Positions 44,921 to 53,963 are shown, counted from the first letter of the stretch. The stretch is DNA of 64,000 nucleotides from JAAYCI01 sp964371725 (GCA_964371725.1 CAYJNQ010000002.1:62001-126000); one strand, 5' to 3'. Notes: a model not told the origin generated them from the letters alone. Made by a program: numbers and translations.

Positions 44921-45868
44921 TTGTTCGACAACATGGAATATGTATACGCGGTTTACAAACATCGCAGTTTTTCAAAGGCGGCCGAAAGTTTATATATTTC
45001 ACAACCGTCCCTAAGTCTCACGGTGAAAAAAGTGGAAAAGAAGGTGGGTTCCCCTTTGTTTGACCGTAGTTCGAACCCGGTTCGCCTAACCGATTGTGGA
45101 AAAGAGTACATTCGCAGTGCCGAGCGCATCATGGATATTCAGGCCTCATTTGAAACCTATCTGGGCGACTTGCATACCTTGCAAACCGGCACATTGGTAC
45201 TGGGGGCCAGCAATTTTTTTGCGGCCTACATTCTGCCACCGCTGCTAACACAGTTTAAAACAAGCTACCCACACGTGGATGTGGTGTTGGTGGAGGCAAA
45301 CACACCGGATTTGGAGCGGAAGCTGTTTGACGGGAGCCTGGATTTGATTGCAGATAACAACGAATTTGATGACAAGTTGTACGAAAAACAATTCTTCTAT
45401 GCAGAGGAACTGATTTTGGCCCTGCCTGAATCCCTGATGAGCGCAAAACTTGCACCCTATGCCCTTTGCACAAAAGATATTGTACAAGGCGTGCATTTAA
45501 AAGAAGAGACCTTGGCGCCGCCCCTTTCTCTGTTCACATCCGTGCCGTTTATACTGCTGCGTCGTGGCAACGATACACGCATAAGGGCAGAGCATATTTT
45601 TGCAAAACACAAATTTTCACCCACCGTCATTTTAGAGTTGGATCAGTTGGCAACCGCTTTCCACATGGCCTATCGCGGCCTGGGCATCACACTTGCCAGC
45701 GACACCCTGGTGCGTGAAATTCTGCCGCAGGACAAGATGTTTTATTTTAAAATTTGCGCCGATAAAACAAAGAGAGACAATTATTTTCACTACAAACACA
45801 ACAAATATCTCAGCCGCCCGATGGAAGCATTTTTATCTGTTGCAACATCGTTTGGAATGAAAGAATAG
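44921..45868 (+). CDS. LysR-family transcriptional regulator
   Basis: 315 residues. The N-terminal winged helix (VYAVYKHRSFSKAAESLYIS, QPSLSLTVKKVEKKVG) is followed by the two-lobed co-inducer domain (about 90-300). The start is TTG at 44921, four bases after AAGGGGGGAG; an ATG at 44933 is possible but poorly spaced. It lies 99 bases before the O-acetylhomoserine sulfhydrylase-like gene and divergent from citrate synthase, so it may regulate either. The effector is unknown. Confidence 0.88.
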   Translation: MFDNMEYVYAVYKHRSFSKAAESLYISQPSLSLTVKKVEKKVGSPLFDRSSNPVRLTDCGKEYIRSAERIMDIQASFETYLGDLHTLQTGTLVLGASNFFAAYILPPLLTQFKTSYPHVDVVLVEANTPDLERKLFDGSLDLIADNNEFDDKLYEKQFFYAEELILALPESLMSAKLAPYALCTKDIVQGVHLKEETLAPPLSLFTSVPFILLRRGNDTRIRAEHIFAKHKFSPTVILELDQLATAFHMAYRGLGITLASDTLVREILPQDKMFYFKICADKTKRDNYFHYKHNKYLSRPMEAFLSVATSFGMKE

Positions 45869-45947
45869 AATGATTATAAGCGCTGTGAAGGCGCAACAAA
45901 AAGCGTTTTCCTTAGATACTGTCTACACCACCGTATAACCACTACAT

Positions 45948-45953
45948 TATAAT
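45948..45953 (+). promoter_or_regulatory. Putative -10 box of the metY-like gene
   Basis: TATAAT lies 14 bases before the start codon; no good -35 is visible. If the promoter is activator-dependent, the upstream LysR protein is a candidate; ATAC...GTAT half-sites flank 45917-45937. Confidence 0.3.
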
Positions 45954-45967
45954 ACAAGGAGAAAAAA

Positions 45968-47233
45968 ATGAGAGACGAAACCAAATGCCTACATGCGGGG
46001 TACAGCCCCCAAAATACCGACCCGCGCGTGATGCCCATTGTGCAAAGTACAACCTATGTCTTCGATTCCTCAGAGGACATCAGCGCTGTGTTCGATGACC
46101 CGACAAAGAACCTGATTTATTCGCGCTTTGCCAACCCAACCGTGATGGCTGTGGAGGCCAAAATTGCGGAATTGGAGGGTGGTGTGGCCGCTATGTGCAC
46201 CGCTTCGGGCCAGGCGGCAACCCTGATGACTGCACTGAGCCTGTGCAGCGCAGGCGATAGTTTTATCAGCACGGCGCAAGTGTATGGGGGCACGGTCAAC
46301 CTGTTTTCATACACACTGAAAAAATATGGAATCGAATGCATTTTTGTGGATGCAAACGCAACAGACGAGGAGTTGCAGGCGGCATTTAAGCCGAACACAA
46401 AATTTGTTTTTGGCGAAAGCTTGTCGAATCCTGCTTTGGCTGTAATGGATTTGGAGCGTTTTGCTGAAATTGCCCACGCCCATAAGGTGCCACTGGTTGT
46501 GGACAATACCTTTGCCACCCCCATTTTATGCAAACCCTTCGAATTTGGGGCCGACATCGTCATCCATTCTACCTCTAAATATATGGACGGTCACGCCGTG
46601 CAAGTGGGCGGCGTTGTGGTGGATAGCGGCAAATTTGATTGGGCGGCCAGTGGCAATTTCCCGGATTTATGCGCACCGGATGAATCCTACCACGGCATCA
46701 GCTACACCGAGGCCTACGGAAAAATGGCCTTCATTTTAAAGGTACGGATGCAGTTGATGCGAGACTTTGGGGCATACCCCGCAGCGCACTCCGCTTTTTT
46801 GTTGAATCTTGGCCTTGAAACCTTGGCTCTGCGCATGGAGCGCTACTGCCAAAATGCAAAAGCGGTGGCTGAATTTTTAGAAGGGCATGAAAAAGTGGTT
46901 TCTGTGCACTACCCGGGCCTTGAAAGCGACAGTGAGTACGCGCGCGCTCAAAAATACCTCAAGGGGTGTAGCGGCGTGATTGCGCTGGTTATCCGCGGTG
47001 GCTACAACGAGGCCATCGGTTTCATGGATGCTTTGAAACTGGCCTCGAAAGAGGTGCATGTGGCCGATATCCGCACCTGTGTGCTGCACCCGGCCAGCAC
47101 CACGCACCGCCAATTGAGCGAAAGCCAATTGAAGAGTGCCGGCGTGGACGCGGGGCTTTTGCGTTTGTCGGTGGGGCTAGAACATGTGGACGACATTATA
47201 GAAGACTTGAAAATGGCTTTAAACAGCATTTAG
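45968..47233 (+). CDS. metY: O-acetylhomoserine sulfhydrylase/Cys-Met metabolism PLP enzyme
   Basis: 421 residues, fold-type I PLP enzyme of the Cys/Met family. The Schiff-base lysine is in VIHSTSKYMDGHA; other conserved sections are YSRFANPTVMAVEAKIAELE, SGQAATLMTAL and VLHPASTTHRQLSE. It most resembles O-acetylhomoserine (thiol)-lyases (MetY), which make homocysteine from sulfide. Methionine gamma-lyase is the main alternative. AAGGAG precedes the ATG at 45968. I see no S-box or SAM riboswitch in the 99-base upstream gap. Confidence 0.88.
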   Translation: MRDETKCLHAGYSPQNTDPRVMPIVQSTTYVFDSSEDISAVFDDPTKNLIYSRFANPTVMAVEAKIAELEGGVAAMCTASGQAATLMTALSLCSAGDSFISTAQVYGGTVNLFSYTLKKYGIECIFVDANATDEELQAAFKPNTKFVFGESLSNPALAVMDLERFAEIAHAHKVPLVVDNTFATPILCKPFEFGADIVIHSTSKYMDGHAVQVGGVVVDSGKFDWAASGNFPDLCAPDESYHGISYTEAYGKMAFILKVRMQLMRDFGAYPAAHSAFLLNLGLETLALRMERYCQNAKAVAEFLEGHEKVVSVHYPGLESDSEYARAQKYLKGCSGVIALVIRGGYNEAIGFMDALKLASKEVHVADIRTCVLHPASTTHRQLSESQLKSAGVDAGLLRLSVGLEHVDDIIEDLKMALNSI

Positions 47234-47296
47234 TGGCGCAAACGGTGCGAATTATCCATCTTCCCATAAAAACATACAAATTATCAAAGTTTTATG

Positions 47297-47338
47297 TTTT
47301 ACATGGATTTTACATAAATGTGCTTATGTTTTTATACT
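47297..47338 (+). promoter_or_regulatory. Candidate Pho box and promoter of pstSCAB-phoU-phoBR
   Basis: TTTTACAT occurs at 47297-47304 and again at 47308-47315, an 11-bp-spaced direct repeat as expected for PhoB/PhoP dimers. The second copy overlaps the -35 position (TTACAT, 47310-47315), 17 bases from TATACT at 47333-47338. An activator site replacing the -35 fits phosphate-starvation control by the regulator encoded in this operon. Confidence 0.65.
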
Positions 47339-47416
47339 CGCCTGTTAGAATTTTTTTGTAGCAAGCGAAGGATTATAAAAGAAAGTACATGAGTGTACAA
47401 AAGAAGGAGATTTCGC

Positions 47417-48358
47417 ATGAAAAAATTTATGAGTTTGTTCACCGTTTCGGCTTTGACACTGGCTTTGCTGGCCGGATGTAGCACGGCCACCGAAGAGCCC
47501 GCAGCCGATTCTGTTGCGGCCACACCGGAAGCTTCTGCCGCCACCGAGGCAGCCCCCGCAGGCGACTTCGACAGTGCAGCGATGATTACCGTGGTATCCC
47601 GTGAAGAGGGAAGCGGCACACGTGGTGCCTTTGTAGAGCTGCTTGGCATTGAAGAAGAGCAAGAAGACGGAAGCACGATGGATATGACCACACTGGACGC
47701 TGTTACGGTGAATGGCACCTCGATTGTGATGACCACTGTGGCAGGCGACCCATACGCCATTGGCTACATTTCCTTGGGTTCTTTGGACGACACCGTGAAA
47801 GCGCTGCAAGTGGACGGTGTGGATGCCACAGCCGAAAACATTCAAAGCGGAGACTACACCATTAGCCGCCCGTTCAACATTGCCACAAACGGCGAAGTGA
47901 CCCCCACAACACAAGATTTTATTGACTTTATTCTTTCCGACGAAGGCCAGGCCATTGTGGAAGAAAATGGCTATATCCCCACCGAAACCACAGGCGCTTA
48001 CGCCGGTACCGGCGATGCCGAGGGCACCATCGTAGTGGCCGGCTCCACTTCGGTTTCTCCGGTTATGGAAAAATTGCAAGAGGCCTATATTGCACTCAAT
48101 CCCAATGTGGAAATTGAAATTCAAGCCACAGGCTCCAGTGCCGGCATGACCGCCGCCATCGATGGCGTGTGCGATATCGGCATGGCTTCTCGCGAATTGA
48201 AAGACAGCGAAATCGAAGCCGGCCTTACCCCCACCGTGATAGCGCTGGACGGTATTGCCATGGTGGTGAACAGTGCAAATCCTCTTTCTGACATCACCCC
48301 CGACCAAATTCGTGCCATCTATGTGGGTGAAAGCACCAACTGGGACATGGTTGCTTAG
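47417..48358 (+). CDS. pstS: Phosphate-binding lipoprotein PstS with circularly permuted domain order
   Basis: 313 residues. The lipoprotein signal peptide ends in LLAGC (Cys21), followed by an Ala/Glu/Ser-rich spacer. In normal PstS the GSTSV half comes first and the SGTR half second. Here residues 55-190 match the usual C-terminal half (TVVSREEGSGTRGAF, AIGYISLGSLDDTVKAL, GDYTISRPFN, EGQAIVEENGYIP), and residues 204-313 match the usual N-terminal half (VAGSTSVSP, GSSAGM, DIGMASREL, IALDGIAMVVN), ending TNWDMVA at the usual crossover. All phosphate-binding motifs are present. It is the only PstS in the operon, so it is probably functional. Confidence 0.88.
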   Translation: MKKFMSLFTVSALTLALLAGCSTATEEPAADSVAATPEASAATEAAPAGDFDSAAMITVVSREEGSGTRGAFVELLGIEEEQEDGSTMDMTTLDAVTVNGTSIVMTTVAGDPYAIGYISLGSLDDTVKALQVDGVDATAENIQSGDYTISRPFNIATNGEVTPTTQDFIDFILSDEGQAIVEENGYIPTETTGAYAGTGDAEGTIVVAGSTSVSPVMEKLQEAYIALNPNVEIEIQATGSSAGMTAAIDGVCDIGMASRELKDSEIEAGLTPTVIALDGIAMVVNSANPLSDITPDQIRAIYVGESTNWDMVA

Positions 48359-48360
48359 TA

Positions 48361-48413
48361 AACCAAATCGCCTTTCCATCGGGCGGGCAAATGCCCGCCC
48401 GAAATTTTTGGTT
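48361..48413 (+). other. Strong hairpin between pstS and pstC
   Basis: TCGGGCGGGC (48379-48388) pairs with GCCCGCCCGA (48393-48402), and an outer AACCAAA/TTTTGGTT pairing is possible. A short U tract follows. It could stabilise the pstS message or cause partial termination, so that the binding protein is made in excess over the permeases. Confidence 0.7.
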
Positions 48414-48433
48414 TTCAGAAGGAGTAAAAGGAT

Positions 48434-49291
48434 ATGCGTAAAACGCGCGAAAACACCATGCGCCTTGTCTTTCTCATAGCGGCTTGCGTATGCATTTTGG
48501 CCATTGCCCTCATCTGCGTTTTTCTGTTTGCAGGCGGTGTTCCGGCCATGTTGGAAATTGGGATTTTTGAATTTTTATTTGGCACCCAGTGGCGTCCGGG
48601 CAACAATCTCTATGGTATTTTGCCCATGATTTTGGGAAGCATTTATGTCACCGTGGGGGCCTTGGTGGTGGGTGTGCCGGCCGGTGTTTTTACGGCGGTT
48701 TATCTGGCGCGGTTTTGCCCACCATGGCTGTATCGTTTTGTGCGCCCAATGGTGGAATTGCTTGCCGGTATTCCATCGGTTGTGTATGGTTTTTTTGGGC
48801 TGGTGATGATGGTGCCGCTGATTCGCGCCATTAGCAACAACCAAAGCAACGGGCTTTCTATTTTAACCGCCAGTGTCTTGCTGGGCATCATGATTTTGCC
48901 CACGGTGATTACCGTGAGTGAAAGCGCTCTTCGAGCTGTGCCGGATTTTTACTATGAGGGCGCACTGGCCTTGGGCGCCACCGAAGAACGCAGTATGTTC
49001 TTTGTGTTGATACCGGCGGCCAAAAGCGGCATTGTGGCCGGTGTGGTGCTGGGCATAGGCCGCGCCATCGGCGAAGCCATGGCCGTGGTGATGGTGCTGG
49101 GCAACCAGCCGCGCATCCCCACAAGTGTTTGGCAAGGCGCACGCACCCTAACAGCGAATATCGTGTTGGAAATGGGCTACGCGGCCGATTTACACAGGGA
49201 AGCGCTCATTGCCACGGGCGTTGTTCTGTTCGTGTTTATTCTGCTTATCAACTTAACGGTAAGCTTGTTGCGAAAGGGGGAACGAGCTTGA
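48434..49291 (+). CDS. pstC: Phosphate ABC transporter permease PstC
   Basis: 285 residues with about six membrane helices. The ABC-permease region has LAGIPSVVYGFFGLVMMVPL and the cytoplasmic EAA-type loop AVPDFYYEGALALGATEERSM. With PstA it forms the channel for inorganic phosphate. The stop codon overlaps the TTG start of pstA. Confidence 0.93.
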   Translation: MRKTRENTMRLVFLIAACVCILAIALICVFLFAGGVPAMLEIGIFEFLFGTQWRPGNNLYGILPMILGSIYVTVGALVVGVPAGVFTAVYLARFCPPWLYRFVRPMVELLAGIPSVVYGFFGLVMMVPLIRAISNNQSNGLSILTASVLLGIMILPTVITVSESALRAVPDFYYEGALALGATEERSMFFVLIPAAKSGIVAGVVLGIGRAIGEAMAVVMVLGNQPRIPTSVWQGARTLTANIVLEMGYAADLHREALIATGVVLFVFILLINLTVSLLRKGERA

Positions 49292-50145
49292 AAAAGATTC
49301 GTTTTTTTACCCTGCCTCTCTCCTCCAAAATCCTTTTTTTATGCACACGGCTTGGGGCTCTTTTTACAATTTCAGCCTTTTTGATTTTGGTGGGCTATAT
49401 CTTGATACAGGGTGTGCCACACATCACGCCTTCTCTGTTTTCCCTTGAATATACCTCCGAAAATGTCTCGTTGATGCCAGCGCTCATCAACACCTTGCTC
49501 ATGACCTTGTTTGCCCTGGCCATAGCCGTGCCACTGGGTATTTTTTCGGCCATCTATCTTGTGGAATACGCAGGGCGCGGCAACCGCTTTGTTTCGGTGG
49601 TGCGCGCCGCGGCGGAAACCCTGTCCGGAATTCCCTCCATTGTATACGGTTTGTTCGGCCTTTTGTTTTTCGTCACCGCCCTAGGGTGGAGTTTTTCGCT
49701 TTTGGCAGGCGCGTGCACCTTGGCCATTATGATTTTGCCCCTGGTTATGCGCACCACCGAGGAGGCCCTGAAAAGTGTGCCGGATTCCTTCCGAGAGGGC
49801 AGCTTTGGCTTGGGCGCGGGAAAATTGCGCACCATTTTTCGCATTGTGTTGCCGGCGGCCGTGCCGGGAATTTTGGCCGGTGTTATTTTGTCTATCGGGC
49901 GCATTGTGGGTGAAACGGCCGCACTCATTTACACGGCCGGCACGGTTGCCAATGTGCCAAGCAGCATCATGGGCTCCGGCAGAACACTCAGTGTGCATAT
50001 GTATATGTTGTCGAGCGAGGGCCTGCATGTAGACGAAGCCTACGCCACAGCGGTGGTGCTTCTCCTCTTGGTGCTCCTCATCAACATTGTATCGGCTTGG
50101 ATTGCCAAAAAAATCAAAAAAAGTGCGGGAGGCAGCGATGTCTAA
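49288..50145 (+). CDS. pstA: Phosphate ABC transporter permease PstA
   Basis: 285 residues with about six membrane helices. GIPSIVYGLFGLLFFV and the EAA loop VPDSFREGSFGLGAGKLRTI are typical. The start is TTG at 49288, seven bases after AAAGGGGG and overlapping the pstC stop by four bases. It partners PstC and overlaps pstB by eight bases. Confidence 0.92.
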   Translation: MKKIRFFTLPLSSKILFLCTRLGALFTISAFLILVGYILIQGVPHITPSLFSLEYTSENVSLMPALINTLLMTLFALAIAVPLGIFSAIYLVEYAGRGNRFVSVVRAAAETLSGIPSIVYGLFGLLFFVTALGWSFSLLAGACTLAIMILPLVMRTTEEALKSVPDSFREGSFGLGAGKLRTIFRIVLPAAVPGILAGVILSIGRIVGETAALIYTAGTVANVPSSIMGSGRTLSVHMYMLSSEGLHVDEAYATAVVLLLLVLLINIVSAWIAKKIKKSAGGSDV

Positions 50146-50890
50146 ATTTGAAATAAGTGGGGTGAATCTTTATTATAAAGATTTCAAAGCCCTACACGAC
50201 GTGCAAATGAGTGTGCAAGAAGCGGAAATTACTGCGCTGATTGGGCCTTCCGGCTGTGGAAAATCCACGCTGCTGAAGTGCCTGAACCGCATGAATGATT
50301 TGGTAGAGGGTTGCCGCATCGAGGGATCTATTTTATTGGATGGGCAAGATATTTATGGGGCGCAAACCGATGTGAATGTGCTGCGTAAGCGTGTGGGCAT
50401 GGTGTTTCAAAAACCGAACCCCTTCCCCATGAGCATCTACGACAACATCGCCTTTGGCCCGCGCACACACGGCATCAAAAACCGATCAAAGATGGATGAA
50501 ATTGTGGAACGTTCTTTGCGCAATGCGGCCATTTGGGATGAAACAAAAGACCGCCTTAAAAAAAGTGCCCTTGGGCTTTCCGGCGGTCAACAGCAGCGCC
50601 TTTGCATTGCACGCGCTTTGGCCGTGGAGCCCGAGGTGCTTTTGATGGACGAACCCACGAGTGCCCTAGACCCGATTTCCACTTTAAAAATTGAAGACCT
50701 TGCGATAGAATTAAAAAAGAACTACACAATTGTTATCGTGACACACAATATGCAACAAGCGGCGCGTATTTCAGACAAAACCGCTTTTTTCCTGTTGGGT
50801 GAAATGGTGGAGTACAACGAGACGGAAAGCATCTTCTCTGTGCCCAAAGATAAAAGGACAGAGGACTACATTACAGGGAGGTTTGGCTAG
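50138..50890 (+). CDS. pstB: Phosphate ABC transporter ATPase PstB
   Basis: 250 residues. Walker A GPSGCGKSTLLKCLNRM, Q-loop MVFQKPNPFPMSIYDN (PstB-specific), signature LSGGQQQRLCIARALA, Walker B EVLLMDEPTSALDP and the H-loop histidine in IVTHNMQQA are all present. It powers phosphate import. ATG 50138 follows GGGAGG inside pstA, and its last base is shared with the phoU start. Confidence 0.97.
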   Translation: MSKFEISGVNLYYKDFKALHDVQMSVQEAEITALIGPSGCGKSTLLKCLNRMNDLVEGCRIEGSILLDGQDIYGAQTDVNVLRKRVGMVFQKPNPFPMSIYDNIAFGPRTHGIKNRSKMDEIVERSLRNAAIWDETKDRLKKSALGLSGGQQQRLCIARALAVEPEVLLMDEPTSALDPISTLKIEDLAIELKKNYTIVIVTHNMQQAARISDKTAFFLLGEMVEYNETESIFSVPKDKRTEDYITGRFG

Positions 50891-51552
50891 TGAGAAATCG
50901 TTTTGATTCAGAAATAACGCATTTGCACACCGCAATCATCGAAATGGGTGCGCTTTGTGAATCGGCCATTGCCAATGCCACCAAAGCCCTGCTGGAGGGG
51001 GCAAAGGAAAATGCGGAAAATGCGGAAATGGCACAAGAGGATATCCGCGAAAGACAGCACCAAATTGAAAGTATGTGCTACAAACTGCTGCTGCGCCAGC
51101 AACCCGTGGCAAGGGATTTGCGCCAGGTGTCTTCTTCGCTGAAGATCATAACCGACATGGAGCGCATTGGAGACCAAGCCTCAGACATTGCGGAAATTGC
51201 CTTGCTTGGCAATGTAGATAGCCGGCTGGAGAGCATCATCACAAAGAAAATGGCCATTGAAACCATCGGGATGGTAACAGACTGCATCGACGCCTATGTG
51301 CAGGCCGACGTGAAGCGCGCGGAAGAAGTGGTGAAACACGACGATGTTGTGGATGAATTGTTCGACAGACAAAAACAGTATTTGGCCGAATGTTTGGCCA
51401 CATCACCCCATGAGGCCGAAGGAATTATCGATTTGTTGATGGTTTCAAAACATTTAGAGAGAATTGCCGATCATGCGGTGAACATTGCAAAATGGGTGTA
51501 TTTTGCCGCAAGCGGAAACTACTACGATTTTCAAGGGGAAGCGGGAGCATAA
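50890..51552 (+). CDS. phoU: Phosphate signalling protein PhoU
   Basis: 220 residues, all-helical, with two tandem three-helix PhoU repeats. The metal-binding motif is seen in LKIITDMERIGDQASDIAE and again in LMVSKHLERIADHAVNIAK. PhoU links Pst transport to the PhoR kinase and represses the Pho response when phosphate is plentiful. The GTG start at 50890 follows AGGGAGG and abuts pstB. Confidence 0.95.
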   Translation: MRNRFDSEITHLHTAIIEMGALCESAIANATKALLEGAKENAENAEMAQEDIRERQHQIESMCYKLLLRQQPVARDLRQVSSSLKIITDMERIGDQASDIAEIALLGNVDSRLESIITKKMAIETIGMVTDCIDAYVQADVKRAEEVVKHDDVVDELFDRQKQYLAECLATSPHEAEGIIDLLMVSKHLERIADHAVNIAKWVYFAASGNYYDFQGEAGA

Positions 51553-51554
51553 GC

Positions 51555-52238
51555 ATGTTGATTTACCTTGTGGAAGACGAAGAGAACATTCGCGAGCTCG
51601 TGGTGTACACTTTGAATGCCAGCGGCTTTGATGCGCGCGGGTTTTGCTGTGCCGATGAATTTTACGAGGCCTTGCAAAAGGAAAAACCCCAGCTTGCTTT
51701 ACTGGATATCATGTTGCCGGGCGAGGACGGCCTTTCTATTCTGCGAAACTTGCGGGCGGATGGGAAAACAAAGAGTCTGCCTGTGATTTTGCTTACGGCA
51801 AAAGACACGGAGTACGATAAAGTGATAGGGCTTGATGCCGGTGCCGACGACTATGTTTCAAAACCGTTTGGCATGATGGAACTGGTTTCCAGAGTGCGCG
51901 CTCTTTTGCGGCGAAGTGGGCAAAGCGTGCAAACGGAACATAATCTACAAGTGGGAGAAATCAAACTCAACCGGGAAAAACACAGTGTGCTTGTGGGCGA
52001 GCAAGTGCTCACGCTCACACGAAAAGAGTTTGAACTGCTACAATTCTTTCTTGAAAATCCGGGGCTTGTCTTTTCGCGCGACCATCTTTTGCAGCAGGTA
52101 TGGGGCTATGATTATGAGGGCGAAACCAGAACGGTGGATGTGCATATTCGCTCTTTACGACAAAAACTGGGGGCGGAAGCGGCGCGCGTGGAAACGGTGC
52201 GCGGCATCGGCTATCGGCTTGGAGAAGATGTGAAATGA
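51555..52238 (+). CDS. phoB: Response regulator, PhoB/PhoP type
   Basis: 227 residues. The receiver domain carries the acidic pair ED (VEDEENI), phospho-acceptor Asp in ALLDIMLPGEDG (about residue 50), a Thr in LLTAKD and Lys in VSKPFG. An OmpR-type winged helix (LTRKEFELLQFF, TRTVDVHIRSLRQKLG) forms the C-terminus. It presumably binds the direct repeats at 47297-47315. Three bases separate it from phoU. The stop overlaps phoR by four bases. Confidence 0.93.
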   Translation: MLIYLVEDEENIRELVVYTLNASGFDARGFCCADEFYEALQKEKPQLALLDIMLPGEDGLSILRNLRADGKTKSLPVILLTAKDTEYDKVIGLDAGADDYVSKPFGMMELVSRVRALLRRSGQSVQTEHNLQVGEIKLNREKHSVLVGEQVLTLTRKEFELLQFFLENPGLVFSRDHLLQQVWGYDYEGETRTVDVHIRSLRQKLGAEAARVETVRGIGYRLGEDVK

Positions 52239-53908
52239 AAAAAAAGATTTTTACCAGTATATTCTTGGTGTCGCTGCTTAGCATGCTGCTGTTATCGGTT
52301 GGAACGGTGGCGGTGGTGTATAACCGGGGCACAACAGAGGGCCTTGCAAGCTTGCAATCAAACATGAGCTATGCGGCGGCAGGTTATGAAGAAGGCGGGC
52401 TTGCCTATTTGCAAGGCGTGCGCGGGTACCAAGGCCGCATCACCTTAATTGCAAGTGATGGGACGGTGCTATGGGACAACCGGCATGAGGCCGCCGAAAT
52501 GGACAACCACCAAAACCGCCCGGAGGTGGTGCAGGCGCTGGAAAGTGGAACGGGTGAAGCCCAGCGCCAAAGCGACACCCTGAACGAAAGAACGTTGTAT
52601 TACGCAATGCAGGTGGAAGACGGCAACATCCTGCGCCTTTCCCTGGATGTAGACAGCATCCTAAGCAACACATGGTCACTGGTTCCATGGCTGATTCTGG
52701 TGGCACTGGTGGTGCTCGTGGTAACCGCTTTTGTGGCAAGGCGCCTAAGCAGGGGTATTTTGAAACCACTGAATGAAATCGATTTGGAAACGCCCTTGGA
52801 TTTTGGCGTTTACGAGGAGATGTCGCCCATTGTGCGGCGGCTATCCAGCCAAAAAGAGCAGCTTGAAGCCAAAGCAGCCGAACTTTCAAGGCAACAAGAG
52901 GAATTCACAAGTGTCATCCAGAATATGGATGAGGGGCTGATTGTAACCGATCACGAGGGCGTTGTAACCACGCTAAATCAAAGCGCCTGCCGTATACTAG
53001 GGGTTACTCAGTCATCAAAAAACAAGCCACTTTTAACAATCAACCGAGATCTATCCCTGCAGAAAGCAGCAAAAAAAGCGAGTGATGGAAAAAGAAATGT
53101 GCATGAACTGCTTTTGCAGGGAAGAAGATATCGCCTTGTGGCAAGCCCGGCGCGCAGCAGTGAAGAACAGCTTGGTGCCATGCTCTTGCTTATGGACGAC
53201 ACCGAACGCCTGGAGGCAGAGCAAAACCGACGCGAGTTTTCGGCCAATGTTTCGCACGAATTGAAAACACCCCTCACCTCCATTTCCGGGTATGCCGAAA
53301 TTATCCGCAACGGGCTTGTGCAACCGGAAGATGTATTTGAATTCGCCGGAAAAATTTACGATGAAGCGGCTCGGTTGATGGCCTTAGTGGAAGATATCTT
53401 GCAATTGTCGCGCCTGGATGAAAAAGAAACCCCCCAAGGGGTAGCGCCCGTAGAGCTTTTGTCTTTAAGCCGGGAAATTGCAAGCTCTTTGCAGGAAAAG
53501 GCCGACAAAAAAGAGGTGACACTCAAAGTGGAGGGCGAGCCGGTTACATTGCAGGGCATCCGCAGCATATTGCACGAAATGATTTACAATTTAACAGACA
53601 ATGCCCTGCGCTACAACACCGCGGGTGGTACAGTTGAAATTCAAGTAGAAACAATAGGGGAAGAGGCAGTTTTGCGCGTGAGTGATTCCGGAATCGGCAT
53701 AGAACCGGTTCATCAAACGCACGTGTTTGAACGGTTTTACCGCGTGGATAAAAGCCACTCTCGTCAAAGCGGTGGCACGGGGCTTGGCCTTGCCATTGTA
53801 AAAAGAGGTGCCTTGTTTCACAATGGCCAGGTGTCTCTGGAAAGTGCGTTGGGCAAAGGCAGTGTATTCACCCTCCGGTTGCCTTTGGCCGGTATAGAGG
53901 AAGAATAA
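52235..53908 (+). CDS. phoR: Sensor histidine kinase, PhoR type
   Basis: 557 residues. A first membrane helix (ITSIFLVSLLSMLLL-like, about 6-28), an extracellular region of about 120 residues, and a second helix (LVPWLILVALVVLVVTAFVA) are followed by a HAMP-like linker and a PAS domain (VIQNMDEGLIVTDHEGVVTT). The HisKA box has His in FSANVSHELKTPLTSISGYA, and the HATPase has NLTDNALRYN, DSGIGIEP and GTGLGLAIVKRG. Together with phoB it forms the phosphate-starvation pair of this operon. A bidirectional terminator follows. Confidence 0.93.
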   Translation: MKKKIFTSIFLVSLLSMLLLSVGTVAVVYNRGTTEGLASLQSNMSYAAAGYEEGGLAYLQGVRGYQGRITLIASDGTVLWDNRHEAAEMDNHQNRPEVVQALESGTGEAQRQSDTLNERTLYYAMQVEDGNILRLSLDVDSILSNTWSLVPWLILVALVVLVVTAFVARRLSRGILKPLNEIDLETPLDFGVYEEMSPIVRRLSSQKEQLEAKAAELSRQQEEFTSVIQNMDEGLIVTDHEGVVTTLNQSACRILGVTQSSKNKPLLTINRDLSLQKAAKKASDGKRNVHELLLQGRRYRLVASPARSSEEQLGAMLLLMDDTERLEAEQNRREFSANVSHELKTPLTSISGYAEIIRNGLVQPEDVFEFAGKIYDEAARLMALVEDILQLSRLDEKETPQGVAPVELLSLSREIASSLQEKADKKEVTLKVEGEPVTLQGIRSILHEMIYNLTDNALRYNTAGGTVEIQVETIGEEAVLRVSDSGIGIEPVHQTHVFERFYRVDKSHSRQSGGTGLGLAIVKRGALFHNGQVSLESALGKGSVFTLRLPLAGIEEE

Positions 53909-53926
53909 AATAGCATAAACAGAAAA

Positions 53927-53963
53927 AAACTGTTTTGACAAAAGCTCTTTGTCAAAACAGTTT
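53927..53963. terminator. Bidirectional terminator after phoR
   Basis: A 16-bp perfect stem (53927-53942 with 53948-53963) with a five-base loop lies between the phoR stop and the convergent MFS gene. U tracts follow on both strands. Confidence 0.88.

Noticed and set aside
45869..45967. SAM riboswitch before the metY-like gene
   Set aside because: The gap is only 99 bases, shows no S-box core or terminator, and most of it is promoter-like.
47417..48358. Frameshift or fusion artefact explaining the reversed PstS halves
   Set aside because: Both halves lie in one uninterrupted frame with one signal peptide and one stop. The junctions fall at natural domain crossovers. A wider assembly rearrangement cannot be excluded without reads.
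47345..48379. A 344-residue ORF antisense to pstS
   Set aside because: His/Gly/Cys-rich composition typical of an antisense shadow; the sense strand encodes the phosphate-binding protein.
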